From Chryseobacterium sp. 52 (lineage in GTDB: Bacteria > Bacteroidota > Bacteroidia > Flavobacteriales > Weeksellaceae): a stretch of 64,000 nucleotides of DNA. Both the position numbers and the translations under genes were made by a program. Below the pieces are notes generated by a model that saw only the letters and a program-made list of their open reading frames with translations, had not been told where the DNA came from and did no database searches. Location: contig NZ_PEEX01000001.1 of assembly GCF_002754245.1 (NCBI RefSeq), positions 4,816,001 through 4,880,000 on the forward strand, read 5' to 3'. This document shows positions 27,050 through 36,200 of this stretch, piece by piece (within the stretch, counting starts at the first letter, position 1; each line of letters starts with the position of its first letter).

Positions 27050-27430
27050 TTACCCTTCCCAGGCTTCCACTTTTAAGATTTCAATCTTTCTTTCTCCTTC
27101 TTTAAAGGGCCATTCAATAATATCTCCTACTTTATATCCCACAACTGCCAGGGCAATGTCTGATAAAATAGAATGTTTATTTTTTACCGGTTTAGCTTTT
27201 GCAGAAGCCACAAAAATATATTCATGTTCAAAATTCTGAGTATGGTCTTTGATCGTTACTTTCCGGTCAACAGTCACGATATCGGAAGGTAAATCTCTTC
27301 TCAAAACCTGTTTTGCTTTTCTCAATTCATCAGTCAGTCTTTTCTCTTCCGGCAGACTTACTTTTTTTCTTCTGAGCGTATCTTTTATAGCATCATAAAT
27401 TCCGGTGGTTACAATAATATGATTGGACAT
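27050..27430 (-). CDS. GreA/GreB-like transcription factor family protein
   Basis: A 126-residue cytoplasmic protein. The N-terminal 55 residues are helical with alternating charge (LRRKKVSLPEEKRLTDELRKAKQVLRRDL), shorter than the GreA coiled coil. The C-terminal half matches the GreA/GreB C-terminal domain (HEYIFVASAKAKPVKNKHSILSDIALAVVGYKVGDIIEW), the FKBP-like fold that binds RNA polymerase. The organisation is closer to Rnk-like short Gre homologues than to true transcript-cleavage factors; cleavage stimulation should not be assumed. Confidence 0.8.
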   Translation of the reverse strand: MSNHIIVTTGIYDAIKDTLRRKKVSLPEEKRLTDELRKAKQVLRRDLPSDIVTVDRKVTIKDHTQNFEHEYIFVASAKAKPVKNKHSILSDIALAVVGYKVGDIIEWPFKEGERKIEILKVEAWEG

Positions 27431-27788
27431 TTTTTCTTTTTTTTAAATTAATGATTGCAGGAATTCCCCGTAATCCAATGTAGAATAAAAGACACAGTCG
27501 GTCTTTCTCCCGTAGAAAACTGCAAAAAATAGTACGTAAAATTAATTGGAATGGTTTCCCTGTCCTGGATTCTGACAGGGCTTAATTGATAAAGTCCTTA
27601 GAACTTTTAAGAAAAGAATCTCTATGTAAGTACAATAGCGACAGCAAAAGGCCTGAAAACCGGCACTCTGCAGATAAGGAAGTAATTGCTGTCATACGAT
27701 GAATATTATTAATGATAAGCCAAGATACTGATAATTTATGACCTTAGAAAATAAAAAACCTATTCTCTACTGTCGGATTTTCTAATCT
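27431..27788. other. Intergenic region without a supported gene
   Basis: 358 nt between the Gre-like gene and arfB. Only very short frames were found. A weak hairpin, CCCTGTC (27558-27564) with GACAGGG (27574-27580), has no T-run and is inconclusive. The segment next to 27430 should contain the Gre-like promoter. Confidence 0.5.
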
Positions 27789-28181
27789 CTAAAATTTAAA
27801 TTTCCTGTTGTCCTTCTTCTCAGAAATCTTCTTTTTGGTATCCAGTCTTTTTTGCTTCTGACCTTTTGATGGTTTGGTCGCTACTCTTTTCTTTGGAACA
27901 ATTAAAGCTTTATTGACTATTTCAATAATTTTCTCAATGGCTTTATTCTTGTTCATCAGCTGTGTTCTGCTTTCCGAAACGGTCAGGAACAGATGCCCTT
28001 CAGCATTGATTCTGTTTTTTAATTTACTTTGAATCAAATCTTTCTGATACTCCGTAAAAAAACCAGATTCTGCAACCAGCCAGAGTACCGTCACAGAAGT
28101 TTCCACTTTATTGACATTCTGACCTCCTGCTCCGCTGCTCCGGGAAGTTTTAAAACTGAGTTCTTTTGAGAAATCTTTCAT
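27789..28181 (-). CDS. arfB: Peptidyl-tRNA hydrolase ArfB (YaeJ), ribosome rescue
   Basis: Releases stalled non-stop ribosomes by hydrolysing peptidyl-tRNA. The release-factor-like domain carries GGQ at residues 19-21 in SSGAGGQNVNKVET, and the C-terminus is a basic tail (KPSKGQKQKRLDTKKK, then KDNRKFKF) that would enter the empty mRNA channel. Length of 130 fits (E. coli 140). The frame is open to 28205, but M9 at 28181 gives the usual distance to GGQ. It follows menE on the same strand after 64 nt, so cotranscription is possible. Confidence 0.92.
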   Translation of the reverse strand: MKDFSKELSFKTSRSSGAGGQNVNKVETSVTVLWLVAESGFFTEYQKDLIQSKLKNRINAEGHLFLTVSESRTQLMNKNKAIEKIIEIVNKALIVPKKRVATKPSKGQKQKRLDTKKKISEKKDNRKFKF

Positions 28182-28196
28182 GTTTTTTTTAATTTT

Positions 28197-28237
28197 GAGA
28201 ATCAAGAATCAAGAGCCAAGAGCTAAAAATCAAGATA
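28197..28237. repeat. Short degenerate AATCAAGA-type repeat
   Basis: Three to four imperfect copies of ATCAAGA/GCCAAGA-like units in the arfB-menE gap. Low-complexity, no assigned role. Confidence 0.4.
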
Positions 28238-28245
28238 CATAAGAT

Positions 28246-29280
28246 TTATAATCCTTTGGTGATTTGTTTTATTAATTCTATGCGGTTTATTTTGCCATTT
28301 GGCGTTCTTGGAATTTTTTCAACAAAAATAATCTCTTTTGGTTTATGAAAGTTTTTTTCAAACTGTATTTTTGAGATCTTCTCTGTCAGGTCTGCAGATT
28401 GGTTTCCTTCAATGACCAGGATTAATTTCTGGCCCAGACTTTCATCTTTTATTCCAATATATACTGCTTCATTTGGAATTTCTTTTTTAACCAGAGCCTC
28501 CAGTGCTTCAGGAAAAACCTTTGCCCCTCCTGAATTAATAACATTATCTATACGTCCCAGGAATTTAAATTGTTTTTCCTCTCTAATCTCAACTAAATCA
28601 TTAGTCTGCAGAACCTCAGCATTAACATTGGGAGCATAAATCTTCAGACACCCTCTTTCATCTGTCGTTATAGAAACGTTTTCAAAAGCTGTGAAATAAT
28701 CTTCAGGTTCCGGCATAAGCTGTTTTAAAGCAATATGAGAAAGCGTCTCGGACATTCCATAAGTTTCAAAAATATGGTTTGAGGTACGGGAAAGCAAGTC
28801 TGTATTAAAAATCTTCTCTTTCAGATTTTCAGAAACAGCAGCTCCGCCAATGATTAAATTCTTGATCAAATGCAGTTTATCAAGTGAATTTTCTACCTGA
28901 AGCGGTGTCATTGCACAGAAATCTATTTCTTTCTCCAAATATTTAAGCGGTTTTAAAGATGGATCGGCAATAATCAGTTTTAATTTTCTCTCAACAGAAC
29001 GAACGACCATCATTTTCCCGGAAATATATTCTACCGGCAGGCATAATAACGCTTTATCCCCTTCTTTTAAATCTAAAAAATGACAAGTCATCACTGCGGA
29101 GTTGACCATTTTCTTTTTTTCGATTTCAAAAACTTTTGGTACGCCTGTAGAGCCAGAAGTTTGAACCTTTACAGTATCTCCGTCAGAAAACCATTCGTCT
29201 AAAAAATTTTTCGTTTTCTGTTCGAAATCCGTTTGAAAGGATAAATTATTAATATTGAGATTATTGAAGTCTATCAGCAT
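28246..29280 (-). CDS. menE: o-Succinylbenzoate-CoA ligase-type AMP-dependent synthetase
   Basis: An adenylate-forming CoA ligase of 344 residues, the short form found in Bacteroidota, likely the menaquinone-pathway step producing OSB-CoA. Motifs: phosphate-binding loop TSGSTGVPK (about 41-49), FETYGMSET, FLGRIDNVINSGGAKVFP, and the catalytic lysine in RTPNGKINR near the C-terminus. The first 36 residues are short, so the N-terminal subdomain of full-length ligases is reduced. No other men gene is in the window; the choice of MenE over another acyl-CoA ligase is inference from size and lineage. Confidence 0.78.
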   Translation of the reverse strand: MLIDFNNLNINNLSFQTDFEQKTKNFLDEWFSDGDTVKVQTSGSTGVPKVFEIEKKKMVNSAVMTCHFLDLKEGDKALLCLPVEYISGKMMVVRSVERKLKLIIADPSLKPLKYLEKEIDFCAMTPLQVENSLDKLHLIKNLIIGGAAVSENLKEKIFNTDLLSRTSNHIFETYGMSETLSHIALKQLMPEPEDYFTAFENVSITTDERGCLKIYAPNVNAEVLQTNDLVEIREEKQFKFLGRIDNVINSGGAKVFPEALEALVKKEIPNEAVYIGIKDESLGQKLILVIEGNQSADLTEKISKIQFEKNFHKPKEIIFVEKIPRTPNGKINRIELIKQITKGL

Positions 29281-29332
29281 AATTGTGTCAAATAAAAAGT
29301 CGTGTAAATTTAAAAAAAACTTTAAAAAGTTC

Positions 29333-29362
29333 TTGTATCTAAAGAAAAAAGCTGTAAATTTG
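29333..29362 (+). promoter_or_regulatory. Promoter of tRNA-Gln copy 1 (TTG-N19-TAAATTTG)
   Basis: TTG at 29333-29335, TAAATTTG at 29355-29362, spacing 19 nt. The mature tRNA starts 18 nt after the -7 box. Confidence 0.8.
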
Positions 29363-29379
29363 CCTCACTAAAATAAAAC

Positions 29380-29450
29380 AGACCCATGGTGTAACGGTAG
29401 CACTCTGGTTTTTGGTACCATCAGTTGGGGTTCGAATCCCTGTGGGTCTA
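29380..29450 (+). tRNA. tRNA-Gln (anticodon TTG), copy 1
   Basis: 71 nt without encoded CCA. Acceptor AGACCCA/TGGGTCT, D-arm GTGT/GCAC, anticodon loop TTTTGGT with TTG as anticodon, T-loop TTCGAAT. The top pair of the anticodon stem is a C-T mismatch in my folding. Identical to the copy at 29702. Confidence 0.93.
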
Positions 29451-29451
29451 C

Positions 29452-29481
29452 AAACCATCCTTTTCTAAGGATGGTTTTTGT
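29452..29481 (+). terminator. Terminator of tRNA-Gln copy 1
   Basis: AAACCATCCTT (29452-29462), loop TTCT, AAGGATGGTTT (29467-29477), T-run. It begins immediately after the tRNA. Confidence 0.88.
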
Positions 29482-29655
29482 TTTTAGACTATTCATTGTT
29501 TTTACTACTTTTTAAAGCTCAAAAAAACTGAATTGATTCAAAAAAAAATCAGCTGCATAAAAACACGGTATGTTATAAAACAAAAATTAACCCGTACAGA
29601 CATAGACTTTTACATATTCCAGTCTTAAAAACAACATACTTTTCAAAAGAGATTC

Positions 29656-29685
29656 TTGTAAATAAAGAAAAAAATTGTAAATTTG
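29656..29685 (+). promoter_or_regulatory. Promoter of tRNA-Gln copy 2 (TTG-N19-TAAATTTG)
   Basis: TTG at 29656-29658, TAAATTTG at 29678-29685, spacing 19 nt, as in copy 1. Confidence 0.8.
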
Positions 29686-29701
29686 CACCACTAAAATAAA
29701 C

Positions 29702-29772
29702 AGACCCATGGTGTAACGGTAGCACTCTGGTTTTTGGTACCATCAGTTGGGGTTCGAATCCCTGTGGGTCTA
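29702..29772 (+). tRNA. tRNA-Gln (anticodon TTG), copy 2
   Basis: Identical in sequence to the copy at 29380-29450, 322 bp downstream. Together with its own promoter and terminator it forms a second complete transcription unit; the 165 nt between the units holds no gene. Confidence 0.93.
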
Positions 29773-29773
29773 C

Positions 29774-29804
29774 AAACCATCCTTTTTTAAGGATGGTTTT
29801 TTTG
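29774..29804 (+). terminator. Terminator of tRNA-Gln copy 2
   Basis: AAACCATCCTT (29774-29784), loop TTTT, AAGGATGGTTT (29789-29799), T-run; same arms as in copy 1 with a changed loop. Confidence 0.88.
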
Positions 29805-29961
29805 TTTTATAAAGTACAAGTTATTGACAACCGTTTTTCCGGTTCAGATTTAAAAATTGGAGACTAAGAGAAACTTATCTGACCTGAAAAGGAGTTTTAC
29901 AGATAAATGAGTACATGTTCTAAGTCAAAGATTTAGTTTTGAATAGGGGTTTGTACTCAAC

Positions 29962-29995
29962 AAAAAAAAGAGTCATCTATTAAAATGACTCTTTT
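29962..29995 (-). terminator. Terminator of the GDPD/SusCD operon
   Basis: AAAAGAGTCAT (29966-29976), 8-nt loop, ATGACTCTTTT (29985-29995); minus-strand T-run at 29962-29969. It lies 18 nt after the last gene of the operon. Confidence 0.85.
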
Positions 29996-30012
29996 CAGGA
30001 ATGTAGAGAAAA

Positions 30013-30894
30013 TTATTTAACGCCTACATACAATTTTTTCTTTTTTAGAAAATCAATTAATTCCTTTGGTCTGTCGGTCTGAATAATATTAATATTGTTT
30101 TTGACAAACCATTCGTAAGCATCCGGATTTTCGAGTACCAGATCATCATTATGTCCGGCACTTTGCTGCGGCCATAAGGAATTCACCCAAACACGGGCTC
30201 CTTTTTTCTGAATATCTTTAAAATTGATCAGGTGACTTTCATCTGAACCTAAAGTTAATTCAAATCCGTATACTTTGTAATTGTTCAGATAATCGTTTAT
30301 TTTAGGCCATCCTTCATTTTTAGCGAGCCTAACGATGGGCATATAATGGATTTCGTTTTTAATAGTCCCATATTTTTTGTTGAATTCTTCATATGTTGCT
30401 GTACCTTTAAAAAGCACCTCATCAAAAAGATTCCTTTTCTTCAGAATAGGATATACCAAATCAAAATAATCGAATGCTTTATCCAGATTAATAAATACTT
30501 TTCCCTGGGTGACATCCAAGATTTCCTCAAGCGTAGGGATTCTCATTTGAGTAGGAACTCCCAATCCGTCTCTCAGGTAGAGCTTCTTGATCTCTTCTAA
30601 AGTATAATCCGAAGGTTTTCCTTTTCCTGTAGTCGTTCTGTCGATGGTATTATCATGCATTAAGATCAGCACATTGTCTTTGGTGAGAGCCAGATCTATT
30701 TCTACCATATTAATCCCTTTCTCAATCGCTTTCCTGACTGCCATTAGAGAATTTTCCGGTGCTTCTCTCCAATCTGCACGGTGGGCAACTACCATTATTT
30801 TATCCTGTGGAAATTTTGAAAGAGAGATCTTATTCTGTCCCAAAACCAACCCTGAGATAAGTAGCAGTACATATATGAATCTGTTAATTTTCAT
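30013..30894 (-). CDS. Exported glycerophosphodiester phosphodiesterase, second copy
   Basis: Cleaves glycerophosphodiesters to glycerol 3-phosphate and an alcohol. A 293-residue protein with signal peptide MKINRFIYVLLLISGLVLGQ, so periplasmic or surface. The GDPD TIM-barrel catalytic elements are complete: VVAHRADWREAPENS (histidine, arginine, glutamate), VEIDLALTKD (metal-binding E and D) and LMHDNTIDRTTTGKG (second histidine). Its start overlaps the end of the upstream paralogue by 11 nt, so the two are cotranslated. They are related but clearly diverged, suggesting different substrates or locations. It is the last gene of the operon starting with the ECF sigma factor. Confidence 0.92.
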   Translation of the reverse strand: MKINRFIYVLLLISGLVLGQNKISLSKFPQDKIMVVAHRADWREAPENSLMAVRKAIEKGINMVEIDLALTKDNVLILMHDNTIDRTTTGKGKPSDYTLEEIKKLYLRDGLGVPTQMRIPTLEEILDVTQGKVFINLDKAFDYFDLVYPILKKRNLFDEVLFKGTATYEEFNKKYGTIKNEIHYMPIVRLAKNEGWPKINDYLNNYKVYGFELTLGSDESHLINFKDIQKKGARVWVNSLWPQQSAGHNDDLVLENPDAYEWFVKNNINIIQTDRPKELIDFLKKKKLYVGVK

Positions 30895-31819
30895 ATTTTA
30901 AATTTTTTGATTTTAAATACTGTATTAATTCTTCCGGTCTATCAGTTTGAATAATACTAGCACCTTTTTTTATCATCCACCCCCAGTTTTCATCCGGATG
31001 ATCCATCGCTTTATCGTCATCGTGCCCCGCACACAATTCAGGCCACAATGCATTGATCCAGATCAGTGCGTGAGATTCGCGGATAAGTTTTAACAATTCA
31101 TCTGCTTTTGGGGTATCATCTTTGATAATAACCTCATAAGCCACCGGACTGAAAATTTTAGAAAAATCTTTAATGTATTCTGCCGGATTAAGCACCTCAT
31201 CTCTTTTATAAATGCTGTAATCTTCAGGCCATACCATTGGCATATAAATGATATGATCCAGTTTATTTCCTACTTCTTTTTTTAACTCTGAAGCCTTTTT
31301 ATTTCCTTTCAGGATCATCTGTTCCGTTGTCCCTGTTTTCTCCGTCAAAACTCTTACTTCTTCAATAAAATCCCATCCTTTGTCCAGATTCAGCATAACT
31401 CTTTTACCTTTAACAAAATTGAGTACTTCCTCAAGAGTAGGAACTCTTTCTCTGGTGGGCATCCCTGCTCCATTTCTAAGAAATAAAGCCTGTATTTCCA
31501 CAAGTGGAGTTTCGGAGATTTCACCTTTTCCGGTGGAGGTACGGTCTAGTTTCTTGTCATGCATCACAATCAATTGCCCATCTTTGGTTTTCTGCAGATC
31601 TATTTCCACAATATCAACCCCCATTTTTATAGCGCCTTCTATTGCTTTGATGGAATTTTCCGGGTAATTTCTCCAGTCTCCTCTGTGGGCGACTACCAAA
31701 ATTTTATTTTTTGGAATCCCTTTTTTGAAATAATTGGTTTGTGCAAAACCTAATTGAGCGATCAAAAGCCCTAAGACCCAGCTTATTCTTTTTATATATT
31801 GTAAATTATTATGATTCAT
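30884..31819 (-). CDS. Exported glycerophosphodiester phosphodiesterase, first copy
   Basis: A 311-residue GDPD with an N-terminal signal sequence (hydrophobic WVLGLLIAQLGFAQ after a basic stretch). Catalytic elements are complete: VVAHRGDWRNYPENS, VEIDLQKTKDGQL and VMHDKKLDRTSTGKG. It begins 16 nt after the SusD gene and overlaps the next GDPD gene by 11 nt. The position directly after SusC/SusD is where polysaccharide-utilisation loci keep their surface or periplasmic hydrolases, which implies that imported or captured glycerophosphodiesters are the substrate of the system. Confidence 0.92.
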   Translation of the reverse strand: MNHNNLQYIKRISWVLGLLIAQLGFAQTNYFKKGIPKNKILVVAHRGDWRNYPENSIKAIEGAIKMGVDIVEIDLQKTKDGQLIVMHDKKLDRTSTGKGEISETPLVEIQALFLRNGAGMPTRERVPTLEEVLNFVKGKRVMLNLDKGWDFIEEVRVLTEKTGTTEQMILKGNKKASELKKEVGNKLDHIIYMPMVWPEDYSIYKRDEVLNPAEYIKDFSKIFSPVAYEVIIKDDTPKADELLKLIRESHALIWINALWPELCAGHDDDKAMDHPDENWGWMIKKGASIIQTDRPEELIQYLKSKNLKYEN

Positions 31820-31835
31820 TGTAGTCGTATTTAAA

Positions 31836-33236
31836 TTAATATCCAGGATTTTGTTTGATAGCAGAATCTGTATTAATCTGATCCTGAGGAACCGGCATCA
31901 GTACATTATAATCTTTAATGACTGCCGTATTGTAACCTGGAGTATTCTGAAAATGAGCAGTCATAACGGACACTGCTTTTCCCGTCCTAATAAGATCAAA
32001 CCACCGGTGTCCTTCTCCCACAAATTCTTTTCTCCTTTCCAAAGCAATTTCATCCAGAAGTTGTTGCTGGTTGGTAACATTGACGGTGCTCAATCCTGCT
32101 CTTACTTTTACTTTATTCAAATAAAGATTTGAGCCGGTAAAGTCATTAGCTTTCGCATAACATTCAGCCATTAAAAGATCAACATCTGCCAGACGAAGTA
32201 CAACAACATTACTTCCGCCGTCAGCAGGAGCTGTTATCGGTTTTGTTAGCTTTTTACTGTATGGCACTCCACTTGGCGTCAATCCTATAAAAGCATTTCT
32301 TCTGGAATCTTCTGAAGTATAAACATTATACACTTCCTTTGTTGGCAGATTATGTCCTTTTGCTCCAGATATAAATCCTGAAGGGCTAAACATCTGATAC
32401 GCCTGGCTTCCCTCTGTATTCCCGTTTAATCCTGAGGTAAACTGAACATCAAAGATAATTTCAGCATTATTTTTATTAGAAGGATCAAAAATCTTTGTAG
32501 CATCCGGCAGTAAACTATACCCTAACGGCTCCACTTTTTGCAGATAGGATAAGGCTTCGGTGTATTTATTTCTCGTTACTAAAACTTTTCCTAATATTCC
32601 CAGCGCTGCCCCTTTGGTTACTCTTCCTTTCTGAGATGCAGCAACAGGCAACAAGTCAACAGACGCTTTAAGCTCAGTTTCTATAAAATTATAAACCGTT
32701 TCTGCTGAAGTTCTTCCCTGTCCAAAATATTCATTAACATCTGTTGTTTCTTTTGTCACTAATGGAACATCTCCAAAAATCCTGACCAAATTAAAATACA
32801 TCAATGCTCTTAAAAATTTCATTTCTCCTGTTCTGGCATTTTTAACAGACTCATCCATTGCTATCCCTCCAATTCTGTTCAGAACAATATTAGCCTGTTG
32901 TATCCCTACATAATTATCTTTCCATGTATTTCCGAGTAAAGAGTTATTAGGCTGAATGGTAAAAAAATCAAATTCTCCATACGTAAAGCTATCATTGGCC
33001 GGAACCTCATCATAGGTATTATCAGATGGAATTTCTCCAATGGCAAGCATCGCCAGCTGGTATTGTCCATTATATTGTAAAGATGCATATACAGCATTAA
33101 CTCCTTGTTCCAATTGTGCCTGATCCTGATAAAAATTAGCCGTTATTTTAGTGCTTTCCGGCGAAGTATTCAAAAGATCTGAGGAACATGATTGCAGTAA
33201 AAATAGTCCCAGTAAAGGAATATATATTCTTTTCAT
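31836..33236 (-). CDS. SusD/RagB-family outer-membrane lipoprotein
   Basis: The surface lipoprotein that caps the SusC transporter and binds its ligand. 466 residues from the chosen start; the lipobox LLQSC gives lipidated C17 in MKRIYIPLLGLFLLQSC. The SusD fold is shown by TPR-like helices (GEMKFLRALMYFNLVRIFGDVPLV around 140) and the C-terminal RRKEFVGEGHRWFDLIRTGKA with the final MPVPQDQINTD motif. Upstream ATGs at 33266 (overlapping the SusC stop as TAATG) and 33254 are also possible starts. It is encoded between SusC and two GDPDs, so the ligand is probably a glycerophosphodiester or larger phospholipid-derived molecule. Confidence 0.93.
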   Translation of the reverse strand: MKRIYIPLLGLFLLQSCSSDLLNTSPESTKITANFYQDQAQLEQGVNAVYASLQYNGQYQLAMLAIGEIPSDNTYDEVPANDSFTYGEFDFFTIQPNNSLLGNTWKDNYVGIQQANIVLNRIGGIAMDESVKNARTGEMKFLRALMYFNLVRIFGDVPLVTKETTDVNEYFGQGRTSAETVYNFIETELKASVDLLPVAASQKGRVTKGAALGILGKVLVTRNKYTEALSYLQKVEPLGYSLLPDATKIFDPSNKNNAEIIFDVQFTSGLNGNTEGSQAYQMFSPSGFISGAKGHNLPTKEVYNVYTSEDSRRNAFIGLTPSGVPYSKKLTKPITAPADGGSNVVVLRLADVDLLMAECYAKANDFTGSNLYLNKVKVRAGLSTVNVTNQQQLLDEIALERRKEFVGEGHRWFDLIRTGKAVSVMTAHFQNTPGYNTAVIKDYNVLMPVPQDQINTDSAIKQNPGY

Positions 33237-33265
33237 TTTTTTAAATTTATTCATTGAAATAGACA

Positions 33266-36200
33266 TTAAAATTTCATATTCATCCCGAAAGAATAGACTT
33301 TTGCGACCGGATAATATCCGCTGTCATATCCTTGAGTCAATATGCTGTCCGAATTGGCATCCAGGTTTTGCCCTCTGTAGGAAGTGAATGTTAAAAGGTT
33401 ATTTCCTACAAAATACAGCTGTATCGATTTCACTTTTAAAGCAGAGACCAACTGGTCAGGAAGATTATAAGCCAGTTTTAATGATCTTAGCCGCACATAA
33501 TCTCCATTTTTAAAGAAAATATTTGAAGTTCTCGCTTCCTTTCTATTATTGGAAAAGTTCATGTTCGGCATCGCATAAATCCCATTGGGATTGGTTACAG
33601 GATTATATCTGTTATCAAAATAATACTGTGAAGGAACACCAAATCCTTCTCCGGATTCGGTAATGCTTACCATATCTCCGTTGTATATCTTCCTTCCTAA
33701 TTCACTGTACAAAGTAAAGTTCAGTTCAAAATTTTTATACCTGAATGAATTGGTAAAACCCAAGACATATTTCGGAATTCCAGATCCGAAGCTTTTTTTA
33801 TCATTAGCATCAATCTTTCCATCTTTATTGAGATCTTCTATGATGTAGTCTCCCACTAAAGTTCCTGAAATATGAGGGGAGTGATCTATTTCTACCTGGC
33901 TTTTATAGACTCCTAAAATATTATAGCCATACATTTCAGCAATCGACTGACCTACTTTTGTAATGGCAAAATTATTAGCCCCGGCAACGATCTGGGTTTG
34001 CCCACCTGCTAAAGCCAGTACTTTATTTTCATTCATCGAAAAGCTGAAATTATTAGAGTATTCAAAGTTTTCTCCAATATGAATAGGTTTTAGAGACAGT
34101 TGTATTTCCAGTCCGTTATTCCTGAGTTTTCCAATATTTTGTAGAGAAGTACTGTATCCTGACTGCTGTGGGACCGGTACATCCAACAGTAAACCATCTC
34201 TGTTCAGAATATAATAATCTGCGGAAACATTCAAGTGTTTATTAAATAATCCGAAATCAATACCGAAGTTTTTAGATTCAGATTTTTCCCAGGAAATATT
34301 AGGATTTGGAGCTGTAGAAGAACGGTATCCCGGGGCCAATACTCCTCCGAATACATAGTTTTCCTGTGCCATCAATGAGAGTGCCCCGAAATTCGGAATC
34401 TGATTATTTCCATTACTTCCGACACTAAACCTCAGTTTCAGAGGATCTAAAAATTTATTTTCAGGAAAGAAGCTTTCATTGCTTAATGTCCAGGCCAGTG
34501 AAAGGGCATAAAAATCTCCCCATTTGGTATTTACTCCAAAGCGGGAAGAACCATCTCTTCTGTAAGAGGCCATTAAACTATATTTTCCCTGATAAGAATA
34601 ATTGAATCTTGTAAAATAAGAGATGAGAGTCCATTTATACTGATCGACATCCACTTTAAAAGAAGTTCCTCCGCCAATATTTGTGATACTGTTATCCGGA
34701 AATCCGGCAGCCAAAGTGGTTACCTTATTAGATTCTTCCTGCTGATAAGATTGCCCTGCAATGGCATTGAAGGAATGATCATTGATCTTTTTATCATACG
34801 TCAATAAATTCTCGATCAGATAATTCTTTGTAATATATTCTGTTCTGCTTGCTGTCGTTACATCAGGAGCAGCTGTTCTATAGCTTCCCACCGTGGAAGG
34901 ATCAAAGAAATTGTATTCATAACTTGTATAATCACCACCTGCTGAGAGTTTGTACCTGAAGTTTTTCAGAAAATTCCATTCTCCGAATATATTTCCAAAT
35001 GTTTTAAATAAAGTATATTTTCTCTTCGTCATTTCTGCCATCGCCAGAGGGTTTTCCACCAATGCACCATCTGTAGGAGTATTGGCTTTTATCTGCTGAG
35101 AAATAAGCAAGTTTCCATTAGCATCTCTTGGCGAAAAGAAAGGGTACATTGTTGTCGCCATCTGCAATAGATTGTATGTTCTCCCACCATTGACCATATC
35201 AAAAAGGCTTCCCTGCGCAAAAGAAGGGGTCATGGAAACTCCGAATTTTAATTGATCGGTTATATTGGTGGCCAAATTGATATTCCCTGAATATTTCTCG
35301 TAATCCGTTCCTATCAGTATTCCTTTCTGGTTCAGATAGCTTCCGGTGAATGAATATTTTGTTTTATCATTTCCTCCCAGGACATTTAATGAGGTATTAC
35401 TCATTGGAGCAGGCTTCAAAACGGTGGAATACCAATCTGTATTCACCAATCCTTTTTCTTTATTTAAATAAGGTGCCAGATAATCCGGGATCAATTCTCT
35501 TAAGGTAGCTCCCTTGGAAGCTCTTGTGATATTATCATCGGAAGCACTTCTATTAGCCCCTTTAGAAAGATAGTTATTGTCTCTGGCCTCTTTCATAAAA
35601 GTGGCCATATCATATGCATTGACAAACTTTTCGTTATCACTTCTGGTTTGAATTCCGTAGTAAGAATCCAGGGTATATTCCAGTTTTCCTTTTTTTCCTT
35701 CTTTGGTTTGAATCAGAACGACTCCATTGGCTCCTCTTGATCCATAGATGGCTGTAGATGCTGCATCTTTCAGAATATCAATCGTAGCAATGGAATTAGG
35801 ATCAATAGAATTAAGATTGGTGCCTTCTGTTAAAGGAAATCCATCTACCACAATCAAAGGATTCGCTCCGGCGGTTAAAGTACCAATACCGCGAATACGA
35901 ATACTGGGTGATGCCCCCGGATTGGCATTAGCCTGAGTAATCTGAATTCCCGTAGCTTTTCCCGCAATCATATCACCAAAATTTCCGGAAGCGACTCCTT
36001 TCAGATCTTTTTCGCCGATGGATGAAATAGATCCTGAAATGTCCTTTTTATTTTGTTTTCCATATCCAATCAATACCACTTCTTCAATTTTCTTTTCCTT
36101 TTCAGGAATCGTATCATTTTTTGAAATGATTGATTGATTCGGAGTATTCCGGGTGATCGTTTTCCCAGATGTTCTCCTTACCGTAACAATATTGTTTTGA

